A DNA stretch of 64,000 bases from Daucus carota subsp. sativus (GCF_001625215.2 NC_030381.2:47056689-47120688); one strand, 5' to 3'; numbered from the stretch's first letter, positions 40,701-50,104 are shown. A program made the numbers and translations. Notes: a model not told the origin generated them from the sequence alone.

Positions 40701-43288
40701 ATATGTTAGTGTTTGGTAGTTAGCGGATTAAAATAGCAGTATGGACTTAAAAAGCTAATTTTGAAAAAGCTACTTGGAGGAGCTTTTTCAATTAGAGGTT
40801 TGCTATGTGTCAATTTAGAATACAAAAAGCTAATTAAACAGCTATACAGTTTCATACAAAACAGCTAATTCAATCCGCTAGTCAAAACAACTACTTCAAT
40901 CTGCTAACCGCTAATTGCCAAACAGGGCCGTTATTTTCCCCCCCTTGATTTTGCATGTATAGTTTGGTCATATGCATTGTCAGTATGGTCCTCACTTATA
41001 GCTGGAATCGCTGGCATGTGTGGACCAAACATATAACGTGCTATCTGACAGTAAGTTTTGAACATGCTCAAGTAACATAATCGAACTTCCAATGTTACAG
41101 TAATGGGCTATCCACCGAAAGACAAAAATCTTAATGCTAAGTTGCTACATTAATGTGTTTGATTGTTTGAACTGGTAAAATTTAAAATCAGAGATATGTT
41201 GTTAGGGCTGTATTGAATAATAGGTATTCTACCTGGGTAAAAAAGGTTTCAATAGTAAGTGTCTACACAGGCAGCTATTTACTTCTGTTCTTCATAGCTC
41301 ATCTCTTTTCCTGTTTTCTCTTGTTGGCTAAGAAAACAAATGGCCCTGCATACCTAATTATATTAACTGACATAGTATTATAACGATTTTGATTTGGCAG
41401 GTGCATATGTGCTGTAATTGCAGGAAGTGAGTTCGTTAGGCTGGAAAGAGAAAATCATCATAAACATTCTTTTTCCAATGGTCACATGGATGAAACATTA
41501 GATTCTGAAGTACATAATGGTTCGTCGGCTGAAGCAAGCATCAAATCCTTAATGCAGCTATTTGTTAAGGTATCTGCTGGGATCACCCTAGATGGTTGGA
41601 ATGAATCTGACAGGTACCTATCATTTAATTTTACCATAATTGGTCAAATTCTAAACACTGGATGCTATAAGATATCCATGACTTGTCGACCCGAATAATC
41701 AGTTATTATTTACAGTATATTAAGTTAATTATGATCTCGATCTTATATGCATGCCAGTAATTCCCGCACTTTTAATTTGGTCTCCTTCTGAAGTCAATTC
41801 TACATAAGTCTAGCCATTAGAACACTCGTGCAGCTGCAAAATTAACATCTAAGAGAAAGGCCATGAGTCTTATTATGGGGGTGTTTGGATTGGCTTTTTC
41901 CTTATCTTACAAGGGCAGAAAACGTATCTATATAGATACTTTTTTTGTAAGAGGAAGAAAAGTTCAAACTAACATATACAATATTCTTAGCAGGCTCAGA
42001 ATCTCAGATATCTTACACCGTAAGATACATAAAATTGGCTTTGTTTTTATTTTTTCTTTATCCCAGAAGATGTTTGCTCTGCACAACATGTTCATTCCGT
42101 AATCACTCCCTCTTATACTTGATAAGGTTGAACCTGTAGAAAGATTATACCAAAATGTAAAGCAACTATCATTAAACTGGGGCAGCAAGCTTCCTTCTCT
42201 TGCTAAAAAGCATTAAAAATAGGGAAGAACTAATAACTTTTATACATTAATGTTACGGCCCCTATTGTTTCTGTTCAATTTAAAAATGTAATAAGGGCAA
42301 TGATAGTTCTTCAAGGGCCTCTTTTTATGAGTATTGGATTTGATTCACTTGGTGGGGAACTATTAACCTTTGATAGTTATTTTTTACTTTCAGTGCATTT
42401 TGATCTGGTTGGGACAGATTTGGGACTATCTTGTGGCCTTGGTAAATCTGGTTTGAATTCGATTAGGATATCATTGACCTGCTCATGATTGTACAAATTG
42501 CTATTGATGAAGTTAAAAGTTAAATCTGTGTGTGCGTGTGCGTTACAAATACAAAATCTGTTAACCCGACTCTACATTTTGCCATTAAATATCTAAATTA
42601 CCCAATCAGAAGTTTTTGATTTCAGAAGTCTGCCAAATCTGTGAATTTGGTTATAGAGAACATTAGAGGTACTAAAAAAAACACTTGTTAATCATTATGA
42701 ATTTCACACTGCAGTGCGTCGTCCGCGAATTGCATCCCCTATTTGTTTAGTGACTGCAAGTAGAATAGATTAATAATAAAATGTTATTTTCTGTACAGGT
42801 CTCATCTTGTACCAAAGCTAATATTCCTGGATCAATTTTGCGAAATTTCTCCATACCTACCGAGGAGCTCTCTTGAACCCCACGTCCCTTATGCAATTCT
42901 TCGTTCAATATATAGCCAGTACTACACAAGTTCTCCTTCCACCCCACTGGCATTAATAGGTGCATCACCGAGCCATTCGCCTGCTGTATCTCTATCTCAT
43001 TCATCTCCTGCAGTCAGGTATCCACGTGGAGATTCAACTCCTCTGTCAACTGCTAATGATTCGGGGCATTTTAAGGGATCATCTATCCATAGCCAGGATC
43101 AAGCATATTATGATGCCGACAGTGGGAGTGTCAAAAACCGAGCTGGGAGGCAGTCTGGCCCATTAGATTATAGTTCAAGCCGCAAAGTAAAGTTCACAGA
43201 AGGTTCAACATCAGGTAGCAGCAGCAGGGGTCCCAGTCCGTTGCCAAGGTTTGCTGTTTCGAGGTCTGGTCCTCTAGCATACAAGTAG
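24702..43288 (+). CDS. NAP1: NAP1 (NCK-associated protein 1 homolog), SCAR/WAVE complex subunit
   Basis: Core subunit of the SCAR/WAVE complex that activates ARP2/3 actin nucleation; in plants its loss distorts trichomes. Coding exons: 24702-25094, 25184-25258, 26830-26910, 27141-27221, 27306-27388, 27980-28064, 28794-28919, 29061-29168, 29258-29302, 29384-29526, 31979-32111, 34011-34121, 34268-34346, 35258-35451, 36079-36224, 37267-37348, 37456-37566, 38234-38359, 38448-38590, 38682-38778, 39212-40203, 41401-41613 and 42799-43288. All have GT/AG ends and stay in frame, giving 4,137 nt and 1,378 residues, close to Arabidopsis NAP1. Typical blocks: PHQNSLILHAFMDLFCSFVR, CPDELLRVTSIDIALVVLKE, FFTDQPSLLAPNIQMVFSAL, LSEGNAAYNWSRCVDELE and the C-terminus LPRFAVSRSGPLAYK. 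No breaks or premature stops; it appears functional. Introns carry a SINE, MITEs and tandem repeats. Confidence 0.97.
25959..25976. repeat. 18-bp poly-G run in NAP1 intron 2
   Basis: Eighteen consecutive G residues followed by a GA-rich stretch to about 26010. This is the second long G tract in the window. Confidence 0.9.
26072..26137. repeat. 33-bp tandem duplication in NAP1 intron 2
   Basis: Two adjacent copies (26072-26104, 26105-26137) with the core CTTTATGTACATGTACTG differ at about one position. The core itself contains the palindrome GTACATGTAC. Confidence 0.85.
30423..30629. mobile_element. MITE-like element in NAP1 intron 10
   Basis: About 207 bp with imperfect inverted ends. The left begins GGCTTGTTCGGGAACTTGGA, and the right reversed begins TAAGATTGCGTTTGGGTATA. 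Both arms then share ATTTCATTTSAAAT. Small size, lack of ORF and hAT-like ends suggest a MITE; I found no clear target duplication. Confidence 0.45.
30763..30951. repeat. Nested tandem duplications in NAP1 intron 10
   Basis: A 58-bp unit is duplicated perfectly (30763-30820, 30821-30878). Its end, TAGAGAATAAGAATAG plus the following GGTTGTGTGGGTAATGTGG, recurs with a 52-bp offset (30865-30899 and 30917-30951). The two overlapping periods indicate two successive slippage events. Confidence 0.85.
31123..31377 (-). mobile_element. tRNA-derived SINE, minus orientation, in NAP1 intron 10
   Basis: About 255 bp ending in an 18-T run on the plus strand (31123-31140), i.e. a poly(A) tail. At the other end are a pol III A-box-like TGGTCCAGTGATATGACC (31372-31355) and a B-box-like GGGGGTTCAATTC (31333-31321) in correct order and spacing. 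This is the hallmark of a tRNA-derived SINE head. Flanking target duplication not found. Confidence 0.75.
37732..37770. repeat. (AC)n microsatellite in NAP1 intron 17
   Basis: About 19 uninterrupted AC units between exons 17 and 18; non-coding. Confidence 0.95.
40624..40928. mobile_element. hAT-like MITE (305 bp) in NAP1 intron 21
   Basis: Ends are inverted: the left starts GCCCTGTTTGGAAGTTAGAG and the right reversed starts GCCCTGTTTGGCAATTAGCG. Subterminal repeats of GCTAATT and TTAGCGG/TTAGAGG fill the body. CCCTGTTTGG ends are common in plant hAT MITEs. An 8-bp target duplication is not obvious. Confidence 0.6.
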
Positions 43289-43916
43289 AGATATTGCAAA
43301 GTAAGTAGATGAATATTATAAATATCTGTGCTCACGTAAAACATATTTTTGAATGCACTAATTGCTAGCATGGTGATTTGTGCACAGCGTCACTATTTAT
43401 ACTATCACTCTGTGAGTTTGTGATGCTGCCTAACTGTTCCTGTGATTTATACAGAAGACGATAGCAGAAAAATATTCACTGCCAAATCATATATGATATA
43501 TAAATGTATGCTCGTAGAAAGAAAGTAAAAGATACCCACAACTATAACCCGGGAATGCTGCTAAGAGACGTTGATTGTGAAAGCAGCAGCATTTTATCAT
43601 GAGTTTGTAAAAAAAATTGAAATGAATATAATGTGTATAAATATTTGTAAGGAAATCCTCTGTAGACAACATTATTTGTTTAACGGTTCTTAGTGATGTG
43701 TGTCTAAGGGCAGAGAATAAGTACTGACTCTCATAAAAATGATTTATTTTTATTGCTGGAATTGATGTAAATGCAGGGAAGAATCTATTAACATTTATTA
43801 TTCGTCCTCCCATCAAAATTTACCACTTTGAAGTAACCACAAAATTCCTTTGTTTAAAGTGAATCCTCCTAGACAATAGCATTAGTATTTGTTTAAGGGG
43901 GAATCAAATCTTAATC

Positions 43917-44030
43917 TCAGTGGTAAAGAGCTTATCCTCTGTCGTCCCAGGTCCTGGTTCGACCCTGGCTCACCCGAGTTTCGTAGAACAGATACTCATT
44001 TGTAAGGCTATAAGCCATATTTGTCAAAAA
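43917..44030 (+). mobile_element. tRNA-derived SINE (114 bp) with perfect 11-bp TSD
   Basis: AAATCTTAATC flanks the element exactly (43906-43916 and 44031-44041). The body starts TCAGTGGTAAAGAGC (A-box like) and has GGTTCGACCC (43956-43965, B box). It ends TTTGTC followed by an A-run. It lies just downstream of NAP1. It is the only complete copy here of an element with a TTGTC-A(n) tail, the tail seen in several micro-insertions. Confidence 0.85.
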
Positions 44031-44262
44031 AAATCTTAATCATAACCCTGACAAGTGACAAAAGGAAAAACTTAACCTTCTACTGTAACTCACAAGAGTC
44101 GGTATTTAGACTCTAATCTATATGCACCTAAAAATGGTGATTCCTCTCCTTGATTAAGCGTTTGGTATACATTTTAGTGTATATGTAATATAATTTCTCA
44201 TAATTTATTTTTTATAAAAATTTAAATTTTATTTAGTAAAAATTAGAATAAATATATATATA

Positions 44263-44615
44263 GGCACTTGCTCGAATGAGAACTTTCTTAAAATGAGAAC
44301 CGTGAGAACTTTTCTAATTTATCAATATCTCATTCATTTGAACGGCCCCGCCAGGGCACCTTCACAAAAAATGTATATAATTAAGGTCTCCACCTAACTA
44401 GCCGAAAAAAAAAATAAAAAAAAAATCACTGATGACGTGGTAGTGGACTTTTTTTTTTTGAATTTTTTTTTTTGACTAGTTAGGGAGAGACTAGTTTTAT
44501 ATACACTTTTTATATTGGGTACCCACTAGTTTGATGTTTAGATTAGTCAAAATATGATAAATTAAGGAAGTTCTCGCGGTTCTCATTTTAAGAAGTTCTC
44601 ACTGGAGTAACCCTC
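44263..44615. mobile_element. MITE-like element (about 353 bp) with about 45-bp inverted repeats
   Basis: The left arm contains TTAAAATGAGAACCGTGAGA followed by ACTT and ATTTATCA. The right arm reversed contains TTAAAATGAGAACCGCGAGA and the same continuation. Extreme ends are less similar (GGCACTTGCTC against AGGGTTACTCC). Both flanks are TATATATA, so the target duplication is ambiguous. Confidence 0.65.
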
Positions 44616-44632
44616 TATATATATATTGGATT

Positions 44633-44770
44633 ATTAAAATACGTGTGGTGGAGTCCGTAGAGAATTGGTGACAGAGGGATTAAAATACGTGTGGTGGAGT
44701 CCGTAGAGAATTGGTGACAGAGGGATTAAAATACGTGTGGTGGAGTCCGTAGAGAATTGGTGACAGAGGG
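44633..44770. repeat. Perfect 3 x 46-bp minisatellite
   Basis: Three identical 46-bp units start at 44633, 44679 and 44725. Each begins ATTAAAATACGTGTGGTGGA and ends GTGACAGAGGG. No differences are seen between units, so amplification is recent. It starts 18 bp after the MITE at 44263-44615. Confidence 0.95.
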
Positions 44771-45044
44771 ATTATATATTTCAACCTTCAAAATTGATTG
44801 TTTATTGTAGTAAAACACCGTCAATATTCAATCCTCTTGAAATGTATATATCACTTTAATATTTTTGTAAAATATAATTTTTTAATATATTTTTAAAATT
44901 CTCAGTTTTCGAATAAAAATCAGAAAATGAAAATTCTCAAAATAAAAAAGAAAATTTATATAAGTGAGGTGGACGCAGAGAATAGTAGAAGCAAATGAGT
45001 AAATTTTGAGATGTATCGCAGAAACAGAGAGCCGGTAATAAACA

Positions 45045-45084
45045 GTGACCAATTTTTTATTTTATTTTTCAGGTAGTGACCAAA
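45045..45084. mobile_element. Micro-insertion with 9-bp flanking repeats
   Basis: AGTGACCAA occurs at 45045-45053 and 45076-45084. The 22 bases between read, on the minus strand, ACCTG followed by an A-rich tail. Short flanks make this one of the weaker members of the class. Confidence 0.4.
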
Positions 45085-45503
45085 TATTTGAAAGGTATGC
45101 GCCACTAACAATTATTTTATTAAGATGGAGGATTTTTATTGATCATATTTTTTTACGGACCATGATTATTAATGAACTTTCGGCCGATAAAAGTCTTTCA
45201 TCTTGACCAAAAAATGGTTGTTAGTGTGCCAGTGGCACACACGGTAAAATCCGTATTTGAAATGAGGTGACTGTGTTCATTAGCTGTTGGAGCCTTGGAG
45301 GTGGACACCAGGCAAGCACTCGCGATCCGCATACTATGTACTCTATAGCACTTGTACAAACATTTTTGTTACCTTTGCAAGTATTTAACTATAATTCACT
45401 CATATGCTCTTAATTCACTTTGATTTCATACTGCTTTAATCTTCTCATATTGCAAACCCTAGTTATCGAGAATCCTACACCCCCATTTATTACTACTTCT
45501 ATA

Positions 45504-46688
45504 ATGATAATGCTACATTCTTTGTGTAAATGCAAATGGAAAACCCTACTTATCAGTAAGCCCCAAATGCCCATTTCTACATTCGCTATGATTCTTCGTA
45601 ATTATCGCACCAAAAGACAAGCTCCTAGTTCTGATTTTACTAGAAGTTTTCTGAAGAACAAATGTCGGATATCTGGTAAAAAATTAGTCAGTGCTTCTGG
45701 TAGAGTTAGTTTCGGATTGACTGATAAAAGACCTTGTGCTGTTCTCCAACTCTTGCGAAGATTTGGATTTTCCGTAAAACATTTTACAAGAATTATCTCT
45801 TATGACTCAAGATTGCTTAGGTGTGATGCTCAGAAGACACTAGAGCCCAAGCTTGATTTCTTGCTCTCTGTTTGCAATAATCGTGAAATGGATTTACATA
45901 AAATTGTCTCTATTTCTCCTTGTATACTCCACAGGAGTTTAGATGAGTACCTTGTTCCGACTTTAAATTTGTTAGCTAGTGCGTTGGGTAACTACAAAAA
46001 TGTGGTCATTGCTTTAAAACGCAGCACATTACTACTTAAATCTAGAGCTTCAAGTGTGTCACCTAATGTGAAGTTGTTGCAAACACTTGGTGTGCCCCAC
46101 TCTCGGATTTTTCGTCTGATTATTGGATATCGCGCAACAGCACCACTATATCGGTGCTCAGACGAGTTTAGAATTGCTGTGTTGAAGGCCATGGAGATGG
46201 GTTTTGATCCCAAATCTTCATCCCTCGTGAACGCTGTGACGGCTTTGTTGATGTGCAATAATGATCTTTTGCACGGAATTAAATCCAAGTTGTTTAGAAG
46301 CTTTGGGTTCTCTGAAGATGAAATTATATTCGTTTTCAAGAAACAACCCCTTTGTTTTATTCTTTCCGCAGGTAGAACTAGAAGGATAGTAGAGTTCTTA
46401 ATGAATAAATTGTGTTGGAGCCCATCACGGATTGCATTTTCACCAAATGTGATGCTATACAGCTTAGAGAAAAGGACAATTCCACGGTGCTCAGTTCTGC
46501 AAGTTTTGGGGTCCAGAAACATAATTAGCAATAGGTCTCTTTTATCGGTCTTGGTGATGACAGAGAGGGAGTTCCTAAAGGATTTTGTGGTTGAACATCA
46601 GGATAAAGTCCCCGAGGTAATGGATGCATATCAAGGTAAAATTGTGTTTGATGTTTACAACTTCCACCCTGTAGAAGAAACCAAATAG
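45504..46688 (+). CDS. mTERF family protein (organellar)
   Basis: Intronless nucleic-acid-binding protein of the mitochondrial/plastid transcription termination factor family, expected in mitochondria or plastids. The frame is open from 45420, but ATGs at 45504 and 45510 give a better N-terminus: basic and Ser-rich (MIMLHSLCKCKWKTLLISK), resembling a transit peptide, and about 394 residues. mTERF repeats follow the usual pattern: AVLQLLRRFGFSVKHFTRII, then PKLDFLLSV, LASALGNYKNVV, PNVKLLQTLGVPHSRIF, FRSFGFSEDEIIFVFKKQP, IVEFLMNKLCWSPSRIAFSP and LEKRTIPRCSVLQVL. Length and ends look complete. A decayed relative lies 0.6 kb downstream. Which of the many plant mTERF clades it belongs to is not determined; start choice is moderately uncertain. 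Confidence 0.88.
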   Translation: MIMLHSLCKCKWKTLLISKPQMPISTFAMILRNYRTKRQAPSSDFTRSFLKNKCRISGKKLVSASGRVSFGLTDKRPCAVLQLLRRFGFSVKHFTRIISYDSRLLRCDAQKTLEPKLDFLLSVCNNREMDLHKIVSISPCILHRSLDEYLVPTLNLLASALGNYKNVVIALKRSTLLLKSRASSVSPNVKLLQTLGVPHSRIFRLIIGYRATAPLYRCSDEFRIAVLKAMEMGFDPKSSSLVNAVTALLMCNNDLLHGIKSKLFRSFGFSEDEIIFVFKKQPLCFILSAGRTRRIVEFLMNKLCWSPSRIAFSPNVMLYSLEKRTIPRCSVLQVLGSRNIISNRSLLSVLVMTEREFLKDFVVEHQDKVPEVMDAYQGKIVFDVYNFHPVEETK

Positions 46689-47324
46689 AATGCATTAGTG
46701 CAACATTGTACTATTTGAGAAATGTTATAGCAGTTTCCCCTATTTGCCTGAATCAATAATCTTATTCTTATGACATGTTCAGATTACATCTTTATTCTTC
46801 AGTTTCTATCTTGATGAATTTTATACAGCTTAACGACATTAGTATTTTGTTTATATATTAACTCATCTAGAGATCACCTCTTATTTAGAACGGAATCATT
46901 GTCTTTGTTATATGATCATATCTACTGTTAGCAAACATAATATTTCAGCACTCTTAGAATTACATCCTCGTGGAATGAATTAATGAATAACAAAATCGAA
47001 TGGATGGCTGATCTTATGTACTTGGAGTCCTGGACAAAGGTGCAATTCGGCAAATGTTCGTAACACATAGCACAAATGTTCGGTAGAGCTGTACAAATGA
47101 GGGGTGCTTGAAATAGCGAGACTGACAAGACGATTTGTATATTATTTTGACTGTGATCCATCATACCTGTGTTCCAGGCTTCCAGCACGCTACCTTGACA
47201 CACTTGTATTTTCTACTGAAATCAAATCTAGTTATTAATCCCTCTACTCTTGTAATAGTCTAATTTGGGGTATCCATAATCAATCTTTGTACTGATACAC
47301 ATGGTCATAGCTTACTCGAGACTC

Positions 47325-47786
47325 AAAGAAATGGATGTTGATGTCATCTCTATCGTACTATTGGAATGGCTTCTATCATCTTTTTCTTTTTTATGCCTTA
47401 ACAGTTCTAGTAGCTTTGGTTTCTCTGAGGATGAGATCCTTTCCATGCTCCATAAATGACCCAATTATTTTAGATGTTATGCACATAGAATTTGGAGGAT
47501 TGTGGACTTCACTCTGGATAAACTGTGTTGGATCCCGTCAAGAATTGGGACTCCGCTAATTGTGCTAGGCTATATCTTAGAGAAGAGTATGCTTCCACTT
47601 TGCTTGTTCTGTAAATTTGGTGGTAAGAAATAGAATTGACAATAGGCTCAGCCTCTCAGGCTAACATCAATATTAGTGATGACAGGAAATGAATTTTTGA
47701 CAAATTTCACTATTTAAAATTAGCTGGAGGCAGGCTCCAGAGGTGGTGGAAGCATATATCAAGGTAAATAGTGTTTGATGTATACA
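47325..47786 (+). pseudogene. Decayed tandem copy of the mTERF gene (3' part)
   Basis: Frameshifted plus-strand blocks parallel the C-terminal third of the upstream gene: SFGFSEDEILSMLHK, then RIVDFTLDKLCWIPSRIGTP, LEKSMLPLCLFCKF, LVMTGNEFLTNF and AYQGK-like YQGK. Stops and frame changes separate them, and the 5' two thirds are absent. Best read as a truncated tandem duplicate of an mTERF gene rather than a second functional gene. Confidence 0.8.
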
Positions 47787-47808
47787 GTTCTTATTTAACA
47801 GAACACAC

Positions 47809-47858
47809 ATGAGGATGCAACCTTCTTGTCAAAAAAAAAAGAATGAGAATGCAACCTT
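47809..47858. mobile_element. Micro-insertion with 16-bp flanking repeats
   Basis: ATGAGGATGCAACCTT (47809-47824) and ATGAGAATGCAACCTT (47843-47858) flank 18 bases, CTTGTCAAAAAAAAAAGA. The CTTGTC-A(n) tail is the same as the end of the complete SINE at 43917-44030, so this may be an almost completely 5'-truncated copy of that family. Confidence 0.7.
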
Positions 47859-47869
47859 ATGCTGTTTGA

Positions 47870-48770
47870 GGATACTGTGGTATTATGTTTATGTAAACAT
47901 GGGCCATAATCTTTTACCAAAATCTTTGAAGGCACTCATGGGATCAATTCGCGTTATGATGCTGCAAATGAAAGTATTTGGAGGAACTTTGTGTATATAT
48001 TTGGCAAAATCCAAAAACAAAACTTTATAACGTTTTTGTAAACTGTTTTTATAGATTGAAAATATTGTTTCCCCAAAATTTATAAAAAATATATATATAA
48101 ATATATGAAGTAAATAGCTCTAGAATTTTTGGAAAAACTTAAATTTCAATTTAGATAATTTCTAATTAATCAAATTATAAAACTATATAATTAATCCTTT
48201 TAATTACAAATTTAGATTTAGCTTTCATTTATATAAATATTAATTAGACACATAAATTTGTTCACAAAGTTTTCGACTTGCAATTTTGATATTTAGTACT
48301 TATAACATACTTATAAATTTATTCAAAAAATATGTAATTATATTTTATTTAAATTTAATCTAAGAGATATTACTTATTTATTTAACTACCAATTCTTTTA
48401 ATTTATATTCAAATTTCAAAATATATTATTTATACCGAATTTGAAAGATTTTGAAGCTACCTTAATTTGATATTTGACAAATAAATAAATAAGATAAGAA
48501 GTATTTAAAAAAAGTTACCGAACATAAATATTACTCCCTTTGTTTTTTTATATGTTATTTTTGACTTGGGCACGTACCTTTAATTGGGTTGATTGCATAG
48601 TAAAAATTATTATTTTTAATTAATTTTTTTTGTAAATTAAAATTTTGATCATATATTTTTATTCAGAAAAATAAATTTTCAAAAATAATATGTTTAACTA
48701 ACCGGTCAAAGCATTTAAAAAAAGAAGTGTGTGTCAAAGAGTAAACGTGATATATTTAAAAACAGAGAGG
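47870..48770. other. AT-rich intergenic DNA, nothing recognised
   Basis: Very AT-rich sequence between the mTERF remnant and the MULE-like element. No ORF of note and no clear repeat. Confidence 0.6.
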
Positions 48771-48893
48771 GTAAAAAAAAGGGATCTTTTTAAAAATACC
48801 CATCTGTAAAATCATTTTTTTAAAAATACTACCATCTTTTTCATTGTTTTTAAAAATACCTTTTCATAAAATTTTTTTTTCAAAAATACGATT

Positions 48894-49470
48894 TGCAACT
48901 TTTGCAACCTCATTTGCAACCTTGGGCGGCGCAGCCGTAAAAGTTGCAAATGAGGTTGCAAATAAAAATGAAAAGTTGCAACGGTTGCAACTGCAATTGC
49001 AACTAGTTCAACTGAAAACAGTAAGTTGCAAGTGAGGTTGCAAAAGTTGCAACTGCAGTTGCAACTTTTGCAACCTCATTTGCAACCTTGGGCGGCGCAG
49101 CCGTAAAAGTTGCAAATGAGGTTGCAAAAGTTGCAAATGAGGTTGCAAAAGTTGCAAATAAAAATGAAAAGTTGCAACGGTTGCAACTGCAATTGCAACT
49201 AGTTCAACTGAAAACAGTAAGTTGCAAATGAGGTTGCAAAAGTTGCAACTGCAGTTGCAACTTTTGCAACCTCATTTGCAACCTTGGGCGGCGCAGCCGT
49301 AAAAGTTGCAAATGAGGTTGCAAAAGTTGCAAATAAAAATGAAAAGTTGCAACGGTTGCAACTGCAATTGCAACTAGTTCAACTGAAAACAGTAAGTTGC
49401 AAATGAGGTTGCAAAAGTTGCAACTGCAGTTGCAACTGCAGTTGCAACTTTTGCAACTGAAAACTGTAAG
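48894..49470. repeat. TTGCAA-rich higher-order tandem array
   Basis: Dozens of TTGCAA hexamers (self-complementary), mostly as GTTGCAA or TTGCAAC, form units that repeat every 166 and 196 bp. The marker CTTGGGCGGCGCAGCCGTAA occurs at 48921, 49087 and 49283. The 30-bp difference is an extra AAGTTGCAAATGAGGTTGCA-type block. Because the core is palindromic, each unit can fold on itself or pair with its neighbours. Confidence 0.9.
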
Positions 49471-49587
49471 TAACAACAGATGTATGGTGTGCCCCTGGCG
49501 GGGCCATTAGAATACAATAGAATCAACTGAATGCAACCATATGCAACTGAATACAACCATATGCAACCATATATGCAATTACAAATA

Positions 49588-49637
49588 CTGATTTCAAGTT
49601 CCAGTTTTCAAATGTCATTTTCGACCTCATTTTCGGA

Positions 49638-49695
<58 letters not shown>

Positions 49696-49747
49696 ATTCC
49701 GAAAATGAGGTCGAAAATGACATTTGAAAACTGGAACTTGAAATCAG
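49588..49747. repeat. Large hairpin: about 55-bp arms around an (AT)n loop
   Basis: The left arm (49588-49642) starts CTGATTTCAAGTTCCAG, and the right arm (about 49693-49747) ends with its reverse complement. Only about two positions differ near the loop. Between them lies an uninterrupted AT repeat of about 50 bp. It is nested in the MULE-like element. Confidence 0.9.
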
Positions 49748-50000
49748 AAATTCAGTTGCAGATGAAGTTGCAAAAGAGGTTGCAACACGGCTGGCTAGTT
49801 GCAAATGAGGTTGCAAAAGTTGCAAACAGTATTTTTGAAAAAACAATTTTATGAAAAGGTATTTTTAAAAATAATTCTGGAAGGTAGTATTTTTGTAAAT
49901 AATTAAAGAAAAGGTAGGTAGTTTTGTAGATTTCCCTAAAAAAAAATATAAAAGGGTTAATAAGGGTAAGTTATAAATACAATATTAACAAAAAAAGGGA

Positions 50001-50104
50001 ATATAAAAGGATGCAGAAGATTTGTTTTTAGGGTTTGGGAGTGGGTTTAAGACGCTGCACATATAACCTACAATACAAACTCTCGCTCTCACTTTGTAAC
50101 TCAG
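50001..50104 (+). promoter_or_regulatory. NIP7 core promoter and first leader exon (TATA, telo-box)
   Basis: ATATAAAAGG at 50001-50010 is a good TATA box. TTAGGGTTT at 50028-50036 is the reverse complement of the telo-box AAACCCTAA, which is known to be enriched in promoters and leaders of plant ribosomal and ribosome-biogenesis genes. A donor-like CTCAG/GTATGC at 50104 would end a short untranslated exon, and the coding exon has an acceptor at 52271. The match between motif and gene function supports assigning this promoter to NIP7. Confidence 0.6.

Larger units (their letters stand above)
48781..49936. mobile_element. MULE-like element (1,156 bp) filled with TTGCAA palindromes; perfect 9-bp TSD
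   Basis: TAAAAAAAA flanks it (48772-48780 and 49937-49945; low-complexity, so weaker evidence than a mixed 9-mer). Terminal inverted repeats of about 120 bp: the left starts GGGATCTTTTTAAAAATACC, the right reversed GGGAAATCTACAAAACTACC. Both arms then share ATACTACC, TTTTTAAAAATACCTTTTCA and CAAAAATAC before entering GTTGCAA repeats. The interior is a TTGCAA array (48894-49470) and a 160-bp hairpin (49588-49747). No transposase. It ends about 65 bp upstream of the presumed NIP7 TATA box. Confidence 0.75.

Noticed and set aside
43917..44030. Possible tRNA gene (A and B boxes present)
   Set aside because: No cloverleaf arms. It ends in an A-run and has a target-site duplication, so it is a SINE.
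44633..44770. CRISPR-like array
   Set aside because: Units are directly adjacent with no spacers, and this is a plant nuclear context. It is a minisatellite.
45992..46531. 179-codon minus-strand ORF opposite the mTERF gene
   Set aside because: Antisense shadow. The plus-strand frame matches the mTERF repeat pattern.
49204..49476. ORFs rich in Leu/Gln or Ala/Thr/Val in the TTGCAA array
   Set aside because: Translation of a repeated hexamer in different frames. No start context or domain.
49531..49854. Two 107-codon ORFs on opposite strands through the (AT)n hairpin, with a Tyr-Ile repeat
   Set aside because: They exist only because the sequence is an inverted repeat with an AT microsatellite. 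Not protein-coding.
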